64,000 nt of DNA from Lantana camara (Eukaryota; Streptophyta; Magnoliopsida; Lamiales; Verbenaceae): assembly GCA_037501455.1 (NCBI GenBank), contig CM074858.1:43893001-43957000 (forward strand), in the 5' to 3' direction. A program made the translations under genes and the position numbers. Within the stretch, counting starts at the first letter, position 1, and each line of letters starts with the position of its first letter. Positions 47,497 through 56,700 of the stretch are shown piece after piece. A model generated the notes under the pieces. That model saw only the letters and a list, made by a program, of their open reading frames with translations, had not been told where the DNA came from and did no database searches.

Positions 47497-47948
47497 ACAC
47501 CTCACACTTTTCAGGTACTGTCAGTGGCGTGCTAGGCGGGAGTCCGAGTCGTGTCCAGTTGTCGAGTTGAGTCTAGCATTGCATTTTCATGTTCTTGGTA
47601 TTTTCGGCTTGTCATGTTAGTGGTTTTGGGTTATTTATACATGTATGATGTATAGGAGATGATAATGTATTGATAAGTGTTGGTACCTACTACTATATGA
47701 ATGTTGGTATCTATAAGTAAATATGTAAATATGGTACCTATAAGTATTGATTGCTATTGCTTCCGCTTTTATTGTTCTGAATTGTTTATTGGTAGTATTT
47801 GAGGGTACCCGCCTAGCTTTTGAGTTTTTTTTTATTGTCACCCGTTCGCCATGAGTCCGGTTCATATATGGACTACCCATTTCATGTGTGAGCTAGACTT
47901 ATGGTGCGGGGGTGTGGCATCTCGGCGTTCCGAGTGCTACATCTTAGG

Positions 47949-47961
47949 TGGTATCAGAGCC
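47949..47961 (+). other. Primer-binding site, El-14
   Basis: TGGTATCAGAGCC, 7 bp after the LTR. Confidence 0.9.
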
Positions 47962-49897
47962 CGGTTACAAAACCGCAGTTCTAGCGTCGTGTCATGTCGA
48001 GTCTAGGTCGAACGACATAGAAATTAATTGCTAATTTGAGGGTTTTGCATCTTGTTTGAAATTATTTGACTACTTGGATCTTTTGAAAATTTTGAGTTAT
48101 TGAATAATTTGAGCATTGTGTTGAACTATGTTGTTAATTGCCAATTAATTGATCTTGAATTATTTGAAATATTTGCTCAACATGTTTTATTTTAAACATT
48201 GATGAATTACCTGTTGCATTTTATATTAAATTCTTGACATTAATTATGTGACAATTTTGTGACATGAGCATGTCTTACCCACATGCATTTATTTTCAAAG
48301 GAAGTTGTGAATACAGGTTGTAGAAATAATATCCAACCACGGCCAACCTTTAGACAACCTCGTATATTACAAGTGCTACTTCTCGAGCTTGAAAGGGTTA
48401 GATAATGGGCCAGGGACTTCATAAGCGGAGCTGAGGGGAATTAACCTCTTCCATCGGGTTATGATTTAAAGGATAAGATCCGGAATGAAAGAACCAACTA
48501 TAGGAATTCATATTACCACAAAGGGTGCATCAACCGGGCGAGGAAGTCTATTTTATTCAAGGATGAGGTGAAGGAAGAATCGAGGGAAACTAATTATTCA
48601 AGACTTGGAAGTGTGGCCAAGATAAGGAACTTGGTTGGTTGGAAGCGAAATCTAAACAAGAGAAGAAAACAACTCCGGTAATCCTGATTGAGTTAGGGGA
48701 ATCAAGTAATCCGTTATGGGAAGTTAGGATGCTAGAGTTCTATAATCGGGTGGATTGAGTTCATTTTCCATAATCAAGTTGAATGGTCACGTTGGGACCG
48801 CGAAGTAGGGAATAAGGAGTTAATGCAACAAATGAGAATGGTAAAAGAGGATAGAGAACTGTTGGGTGGAAATTATATGCTCAAGGCGTAGGCAAGTAAG
48901 AAGACAAACCACATAATTGATTCAATTACCAAGGAATAGATTCAAGAAATTTCAATCAAGGTGGTACTTAGAAGAACCGGGACAATACTTGGAGGTTGGT
49001 TCGTCGAGGGAAGTTGGGAAATTAACTCCATAAGTAGAGAAGAATTTGAGTTCAAGAGTTCCGAATTAGGGACCATACCATTATTCAAGCTAATGCAAGA
49101 AAATCTTGATCAAGGAGGTAATTATGGTAATAAGCAACAAAGCTTAACTTCCATGGAAATGAAGCAAGGAAAATATGGGAAATGGTATGGTTTACGATTT
49201 TGACTAAGGAAGGAATAAAGGAAGTTCAGCATTACAGCAGAGATAAAGTTGGAAAGACAACTAGGCTAAAGGTTTTATCGAGTTAGATATTTTCTAGATC
49301 CAAGCTGAATTGTCGTGTGGTGAGGTCATGTTAACAGACATGAAGCAACAAATAGGAACGATAATGAAAGGTGAAGAATTCTGGGTGGATTTCGGGTGAC
49401 CAAGTAAAAACACTTGGAAAGGGAGTTCATTAATTATTCGAACTCGTAAAGAGAAAACTAAGGAAGTTTGGGTAAACTGACGACTATGAAGAAGACTCGG
49501 GCAATAATTGGAGAGTGATTATTAAAGGCAGGGCAAGATGCTAATTTCATGAGCGTAGAGGACTTCGGATTCAAGCAATTGTAATCTCAAGCCATGGGAA
49601 TGTTCAAGTTGATGCTAGCAAATTCTGAAGAATTAGAAGACCGTGGGTAACAAGAAATGATTAACAGATGCAAGACAAATTTATAACCCAACAAACATGA
49701 AATGTAACTACGGTGACAGGTTCAATGCATCCATAAGCACGTGCATCATACGCTATTTTAAAATTTTAAATTTCTTTACTCATATGTGTTTCCCGATTGA
49801 ACTTAATTGTTTCAATATGTTGATTCTATTATTTTCCAGTGCGTTACTTGCATTGTCATATTAATCCAACATGCATATTTAGTGTCTTGATTATAGG
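47962..49897 (+). other. El-14 leader with purine-rich cassette
   Basis: ATACAG|G at 48316/48317 opens a purine-rich stretch ending at GTGACAG|GTTCAA (49719/49720). About 177 nt later comes TTATAG|GATG, the gag start. Within the cassette two related blocks (about 48770-48890 and 49297-49420) resemble blocks in El-7 and El-15. No intact frame of note. Confidence 0.6.
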
Positions 49898-49999
49898 ATG
49901 TCTCAAAGTCACCCTCATCGTGCACGAGTGCTTAGAGTTTCCCCGCATTTACCCCCTCCGGTTCAACCTCAGGAGTTTTTCGAGTCTTTAGTTTGTTTG
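49898..49999 (+). pseudogene. gag: El-14 gag, N-terminal part
   Basis: ATG at 49898 directly follows TTATAG|G. The first 34 codons are open and Pro/Arg-rich, then El-15 interrupts the frame at 49999 with duplication GTTTG. Ignoring the insertion and one TSD copy, the frame continues without a shift at 60609. Confidence 0.8.
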
Positions 50000-51697
50000 T
50001 GTAACGTCCCCGTTTTTCAGTTTAAATAATGTGACGTATTTGTTTATAAATTGCGCAAATTAAGTATTTAATTATATGATTAATTGTTTATAAGTGTTTT
50101 TATTTGATTTAAAACCGTAAACTTTTGTTACTTAATTTAATTAATATGGAATTTAAGTTTAGTAATTAATTTATAACAATATGAATTCGTTCATGCGCTT
50201 AAGTGTTCTATTTCTACTTCGTTCTTATAAGTAATGATATCAGATTGGCGTGAAAATTTAATATGTCGTAAATATGGGTGTTATGAACATGCTTATATGC
50301 TCGGTTTATGTTTTCGGATTCATTTGGCGTGTTTATGAATTTATTTTGATTTTGTGGAACCCAGTCGGGGGCTAACGAGCAATTAGCGCACCCTTGGTTC
50401 CGTGCGTGATATCTTGAGCTCGGGAATTCGGATTCGAATTCCGTCAACTCCGTTGCCTTCGTATCGACGATCCGGAGACAATGGAACAAGCCTCATACCT
50501 TTTTGAAATCATTAAGACCTTCGAAATCCAACCGTAACGAGCAAACCGTGCAAGAAGAGCCCTTATGTTGACTAGTCTTCATGGTGGGACCCCATGACCT
50601 CTCTTAACTAAACCATACCTTAACCATGACTTAATTACCTTGAGTTAAGCCCTTTCTCCTTCCTTTAAGCTGCAAGAACCGAACCTTATCCCCTTCATTT
50701 CTGCAAATACTGATCGAGAGAGAGAGGTAGAGGAGAAGAGAAGGAAACCTTGGCCTTTTTGTGATTTTGGAGCTCAAATCACCATCTTCTTTCACCAAAT
50801 CTTCAAGGTATGAATATTGATGTCTTCTCTACTCTATTATACTTGATTTCATCTCCTTAATTCATGATTTGGATCAGATTTGGTTAGGGTTTGGGCTAAG
50901 AGCATGAATAGGGTTTTTGGGAGAATTTGCTCTTATGACCTTGTTTGCTTGTGTAGCTGAATTTCTTGCTTATATGTGATCATATGAACTTGTTTCTTGG
51001 CTTATTTCTTTCCTAACTCATAGTATATGATATTAGGAAGATGTCATCTCTTGCTCCTTTTATGAAATTATGAGATATGGAGCTCCAAACTTGATGATCT
51101 ACTTGATTCCCCTGTTTCGTGACTGTTGTGTGAAATTTGGTGTTGTTGCATGATCATATAGCCTCCATTTCGTGTGAAATTGCATGGAGTTGTTGTACAC
51201 TCATTGTTATATATGTTAGCATTCATGCTTTAAGAGTTTGGTTCCATTTAAAGCCTCAAAACCGAAATACATGGCCTATTCTTATGCATGATCATTGACA
51301 GATTTGTTGCTGTTGTCTATGTGAGGTTGTTGGTCATTCTAATGTGCTCTAAATGGTACCATTTTGCATATATATGATGTATATAAGTTGTTTAGTATGT
51401 TAGCATGCATTCCCCAAAGTTTCAGATCCAAATTCAAGTCCTAAGTACTTGATCAATGCATGATAGAATTATTAGGGCTCATATGTCCGATTGTAGCGAC
51501 CCAGTTTTGTTTCACGATTTCGATGATCTTAACGTGTGATCTAGCTTTTGGACTCTAAATGAAAAATGTTCATAACATGCCAAATATGTTGTATATGAAG
51601 TTTCAGAGCATTTGGAGTTTATTTGTTATGTTTTTGGATTGAGTTTGTAAAGGATCAGTTTTGCCGGAAAATTTTCAAAGGGGATTAAGTTCTGTAC

Positions 51698-51824
51698 CGT
51701 GACACCCCCGTGTCACATTTACTCATAAGAGTGAGACACGGGCGTGTCACACCCTCTGCTCAGTTCTGTACTGAGCCACGCCCGTGGCTCAGTTGGGCTA
51801 TGGTTGGTGACACCCCCGTGTCAC
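51698..51824 (+). repeat. Palindrome array, El-15 5' LTR
   Basis: Four units: 51698-51716, 51731-51751, 51770-51793 and 51806-51824. The third has perfect 11-bp arms ACTGAGCCACG and CGTGGCTCAGT, differing from the GTGACAC type by changes on both arms. The copy in the 3' LTR is 58399-58525. Confidence 0.92.
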
Positions 51825-52361
51825 TTTCCATGTGCAGTCCGTGTTGTTTCCTCTTCGGTTTTTGATTTGTTTCCCCTCCTTAATGACTTTATCTCTCTTT
51901 ATGTTGAACTATGAACTTGTTTGGCTATGTGTTAGGAGTATTGTAGTTCAATTTCGTGGCATTTGGATGAGTTATAGGTATACTTTTGCTTATGGCCGTT
52001 TATGTGTGTTTATATGTCATTTATGAACCGCATAACTTATTTTCCATACCATATGACTTCTTCTTGTTGCCCAACCTTGAATATATGATATGTTATGTAA
52101 TATAAAGTATATGGTAGCATTATGGAAGAGCTTGAACTTGTCCTATGCTCCTATTTGAATTCTTGAAGTAAATTGATTGGACATATGAATTGAAGAACTT
52201 GAGTGATTTATGATCGAACAAGTGAATGAATTGGTTATATGATTTTCATGACTTAATATGATCTTTATACATTCATATCATGCTTGAGCATTGCCGTGCG
52301 TCATATATGGTTCATTTAGAGTCTTGAGTCTCACGAACACGTCTTGTGGTCTTTTGTACAG

Positions 52362-52433
52362 TTTGTCTCCAGGGTGGAGAGCTTTTGATCGTTCAGGCAC
52401 TTGGTGCTCGATCCTTGTTTCTTCACGGTCCAG
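52362..52433 (+). other. Mini-exon-like segment, El-15 (72 nt)
   Basis: CTTTTGTACAG precedes it and CCAG|GTGAGGG ends it. The 3' LTR copy is 59063-59134. Confidence 0.55.
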
Positions 52434-53431
52434 GTGAGGGTGGTTTTTTTTTTAGCTATGTAACAAACCCTACAACCCTTATGTGAAAAGCTTTGGCCAA
52501 AACCCTTATGATTATATATATATATATGGTTTTCAAATGGAGTTATCGAGTAAATCCTTCTGAGTTATATGTATGAGCGTATAACTTAAAAATGGTTTTG
52601 TAATGAGGCTATGCTCCAAACCGTGTGTCTTCATGCTAGCTACGGATTAGGATGACACGGAGAGGTACGTATATAGCATATGCCGATTTACACGGTAAGG
52701 TATGATTTCTTATAGTAGGTATTGATCGAGTAAACCCTTTTCAAATGGATAATGATGGATACGGTATGATTCTTATGAATCAAATGTTTTGGCGAGACAC
52801 CTTTATCACTAGTTACAGAACGGGCCCCGGGACTTAGTGTATGTGGCTAACCGAGGAAGCAAGGGCTGACGGGGATCCCATATACTAGTCCCACTAATAG
52901 ACAGCGGTACTGGACCTCGTCAGGAGATTGGCGGGGAAAGGGAGCTGAGTGCCATCTGGGGAGTCATGTAACCCCTTTTGGCCAGTGACGGAGGTGGTCG
53001 GGTCTTGCAAACCCACCACCAATTTGGAGGGAGAAGGTTGGACTTGATTGATTGAATGATTGATTGACTGATTGATTACCGATTGATAGGCACTGTGCGG
53101 GAAAGCCGGGAACCGGATTGCCCAAACAATACATTTAGGACTTGATTTATGGTCTGCCTGTATTATGATATATTGCATGATCACCTAATCAATATATTAT
53201 TGATAATTGTCGTACACGGTCGGAGTTGGTTGGAGATTGTGCACGCTCCCTCGCCGAGCCTTATATATATATGATTTCTGATGGTAATGAACTAAGATGT
53301 CTTAGTCGTAAAATCCGGGCGTTGTTTATCTATTTTCTTGCCTTTTTGGGAACTAACTTCAAATAAAACCTTGCTCGGGATTTATGACTTGCATGTGCAT
53401 GTTTTATATATATGTATCGCTCCTGCTCACT

Positions 53432-53448
53432 CAGTCTACTAGAGACTG
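53432..53448 (+). other. Covarying hairpin before acceptor, El-15
   Basis: CAGTCT and AGACTG around ACTAG, followed by a C/T-rich tract and GTGCAG. Confidence 0.75.
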
Positions 53449-53910
53449 ACCCCTCTCCCTCCCCATTCTTTTAGTGTGCAGGTTTGTTCTTTGGAAGTTC
53501 GAGCTAGGCGGAGGTGTTTGAAGTTTTGAGTGAGTCAAGTTAGGTTAGGGAGTCTCTGCACTCATATTGGTTTTGGAATTATGTATGACTCGTTTCAATT
53601 ATATCGAGAAATTTGATACCTATGTATTTATTATGAAATTGGCTTTACTGGATTTTGATATGATTTAAAAGAGGCCTGAAGAGCCCAAATTATATTATGA
53701 TTCGTATGTTTGAATTGAGCATGTTGATGCATATATTTTGTGGATTGGTAATCCTTGCAGGGTCTAGCTCCGCCTGGCTTAGGAAAGTTTTTATGTTTGT
53801 CTCCCGTTCGCTAGGGTTTGATACGGGTGCGGATTTTCTATTTCGTTACTCGTGTTGAGCCTTAGTGCGGGGGATGTGGTGCCTCACGTGCGGGGCGCTA
53901 CATCCTTAAG

Positions 53911-53923
53911 TGGTATCAGAGCC
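53911..53923 (+). other. Primer-binding site, El-15
   Basis: TGGTATCAGAGCC, 8 bp after the LTR. Confidence 0.92.
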
Positions 53924-56506
53924 CGGTTGCAAAACCGGTGTTCTTGAGTCGTGTCGGAGTCAGTCTAAGTCGAACGGCATAGGGACTATGTGATATTATG
54001 TGCATTGCATCGATCTTGGACATGAATTTAGCTATCCTTTTGGAATTTTGGCTAGACTATCTGTTGCATTTACATAAGGATTCTTGTACTAATTGTTGAA
54101 AATGTGTCATGAGCATGCACTAATCGCATGCATCCACTCTTGGAGTAAGCTATTATTTATAGGTTATGGAAATAATATCAAGCCACGGCCAAGTTTTAGG
54201 ACAACGAAGATTGATTGTAAACTTTTTTTTGAGACATGGAAGGTGGGCAGAATACTCCGGGGAGGAATGTGGAGAATGCTAGATGCGTGGCTTCATAGAC
54301 TGAGTTACAATTAACGATTAGGATTCAGAAAGGGATGGTTGTGACTCAGAAGAACAACTTATGTGAATCCGCTACTCGAAGTGCCTTAATTTGGATTCAA
54401 CAAGATCTTTCAACCTAAGGAAGGAAATGAACAAATCTTGAATATATTTTGATCCCGGATTGGGTCGTTGAAGAGGTCTCAACAATTAGGATAGACTAAG
54501 ATAAAATGGGTCCGGTAGGAGCTGTGTACCTGGTGTCGACAAGAAGGATTTCTGATTAAGCCTAGTGAATTGAAATCAAGGCTGTCGAAGTCGAGACTGG
54601 GAAGAGTTGGACCTGGGTGCTCTGGATGGCGATCGTGATGGAAGCTCATAAACAATCGTCGCGGGAATCTTGATCAAGGTGTGGACTGGGAGATGAGTTC
54701 GTTTTTCTAAAACCAATTTGAATTGCCATGTTGTGAAGTTGAAATGGAAGATATGAAGCAACAAATGGAAATGGTAAAGAAAGGCAACCACTTCTTGCAA
54801 GGAAATCATGCGCTCAAATGTAAGCAGTGGAAGGTGAATTGAACTTTCGAAAGGGTAAATGCGGGATTCTTGATTGAGACGACGATTGGAAGTAAAGGTC
54901 GAATTTCGAGGAGAAGTGTGGATGCTAACTCAGGGGACGTGGAAGATACTAGTGATGGACTCATGGAAAACTTGAAGACCGTGGGAAGGGCAAGGAATAA
55001 TCACCAAGTCAAAGTGACTTTGGGATCGGAAGAACGAGGAAAGCTACCGAGCTAATAATAACATCCCACATCGGTGACAGGTTCCAAAAACATTCATAGC
55101 ATGTGCATCATATTTTGCATTAAATGTTTATTCTTTTCACCTTATATTTATCTGTGCATTTTTAATTGGTTTCGTTGTGCTGAGGTGTTGTATAATCGCT
55201 TGATGTAAACGTGACCCATGCATGGTCATTTTAACCCAGCATGCATTTTAGCGTTTACTTGATAGGAAGTCCCTCCGCCTCAACTATCAAGTGTCAGTTC
55301 AACCGAACCATATCTGATTTAAGGGAAAAGAAGTAATGGAGTGTTCGGATCGGATAAGAATAGGAAAGAAGGATTCATGGAGGTGGATATGTAAGAACAA
55401 GAATTTTAAGGGGGAGAGCACGACCGAGAGGTGAATTGGAGGATGGGAGAGGTGCTCGAATGAATATGTTAGGAGTAATATTGGGGATGCAAACTAAGGA
55501 GAAATTGGAAGTCTGGAGGGTGGAGATTAGGAATGAATAAGACGGTGGTTAGGGTTAAGTTATTAAGAGGGAAGCTAGGTATGGAATTCTGGTCTGGGGA
55601 TAATGGAATTAACTAAAGGAAAAGTTGATCAAGCTATTAGATGAGGTGATGTTGTCGACCAAGATTATTTAGTAGAAGTATTAAGGGACCCGAGACAACA
55701 TTATTAAGTATCGGTTCTATCAAAGGTGATCCGGAAGGAAATTCACGAAGAAACCAAACTGGAGAAAATGATCATTGGAGGATTTACCTCGAACTTCAAG
55801 AGTCATCAAGAACATTTTATCTTCGATTCAAGAAATATAGATCTAGATGCCAAATACAACCTGAATGGGTCAAAAGGGAATGGAATTGTTAAGGTAGATC
55901 CTAATGACGAATACCCCAAGGTAGGGATCGAATCGTCAAGATTATCAGGAGTAGTTATTCTTGAAGGATATTTTAAACTCTGATATGAGTAAGATAGTAG
56001 CTATGGATCTAACATTGAGACAGATGGTCTAAGGATATTCGGGGAGGTCAAGCTCGGTTAATTAAAAAGAATTGGATGGTCGAACGAAGATTGTGGGAAA
56101 TGGTGAAGACTGGAAACAGTACAAGTCAGAACGGATCCAAGAGTATGATCCTTAAAGGACTCATCAATAGCTTCACCGAGGAGCTTTGAAGAGGTTCAAG
56201 ACAAGCTGACCACTGAGCTATCTTCAGGATAGATCCTACACTGTACGACGACAACTCTCAGTTCTAAACTTTGAAACTTCGGTGAACGGTACTTATAGCA
56301 TTCATGATACATGCATCCATGCAAATTTAACTTATATAAATTTTATGCTAGGTGTCTTAATCGTGTATTGTGTTAAATTACTTGGAATAACTGAATATTA
56401 ATGTGGGCGACATTTATTACTTGCTTTGGGTGCCTTACGTGATTTTACATTTGGTTTTTGCGTGAGTTGCTTGGGAGTATTGGAGACTTCCTTGCTTTAT
56501 TTTCGG
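53924..56506 (+). other. El-15 interior, non-coding
   Basis: ACTAATC then TTTATAG|G (54162/54163) opens a purine-rich cassette ending GTGACAG|GTTCC (55080/55081). At 55265 GATAG|GAAGT stands where El-14 has TATAG|GATGT, so the gag start codon is gone. About 54714-54840 matches the El-14 and El-7 blocks. An 85-codon frame (55726-55983) has no known domain. Confidence 0.65.
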
Positions 56507-56643
56507 TTAAGAGATGGGGATTCTCTTAATTTGTTTGAGAGACGGGGTTCTCTCATTGTTACTGGAGAGACGGGGTTCTCTCATTGCTGCTGGAGAGACG
56601 GGGCTCTCTCCTTGTTGTTTGTGAGAGACGGGGAATCTCTCAT
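56507..56643 (+). repeat. Tandem GAGAGA/TCTCTC hairpin array, El-15
   Basis: Five units with loops CGGGGT or TGGGGAT. The first has extended arms TTAAGAGA/TCTCTTAA (56507-56529); later units have TGAGAGA/TCTCTCA and GGAGAGA/TCTCTC. Confidence 0.9.
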
Positions 56644-56665
56644 TATTTGATTTCAAGCGTGTTAT

Positions 56666-56683
56666 GAATCCGAGGACGGATTC
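56666..56683 (+). other. Hairpin next to polypurine tract, El-15
   Basis: GAATCCG, loop AGGA, CGGATTC, then TTTTAAGGGGG. Same place as in El-11 and El-14 but a different stem sequence. Confidence 0.8.
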
Positions 56684-56687
56684 TTTT

Positions 56688-56700
56688 AAGGGGGAGAGAT
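56688..56700 (+). other. Polypurine tract, El-15
   Basis: AAGGGGGAGAGAT directly before the 3' LTR. Confidence 0.9.

Larger units (their letters stand above)
44923..47941 (+). mobile_element. El-14 5' LTR
   Basis: TGTAACGCCCCGGTTTTTC start, GAGTGCTACA end. Contains donor CAAG|GTAGAA (45608/45609), palindromes (45970-46095), mini-exon (46670-46728), GGGCCC box (about 46914), hairpin (47480-47496), acceptor TTTTCAG (47514) and GTGCTAGGCGGG. Confidence 0.94.
50000..53902 (+). mobile_element. El-15 5' LTR
   Basis: TGTAACGTCCCCG start, GGGGCGCTACA end. Modules: promoter-side module (about 50367-50450, with TTAGCGCACCCTTGG and GAATTCGGATTCGAATTC), donor CAAG|GTATGA (50807/50808), palindromes (51698-51824), mini-exon (52362-52433), GGGCCC box (52823), hairpin (53432-53448), acceptor GTGCAG (53481) and GAGCTAGGCGG. 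Frames within are not credible genes. Confidence 0.95.

Noticed and set aside
50214..50489. 91-codon minus-strand frame repeated at 56915-57190
   Set aside because: The repetition comes from the two LTR copies; it covers the promoter-side module and lacks any domain.
55726..55983. 85-codon frame in the El-15 interior as a functional gene
   Set aside because: No recognisable family, no counterpart seen in El-14 or El-11, and a length expected by chance in a 2.8-kb interior.
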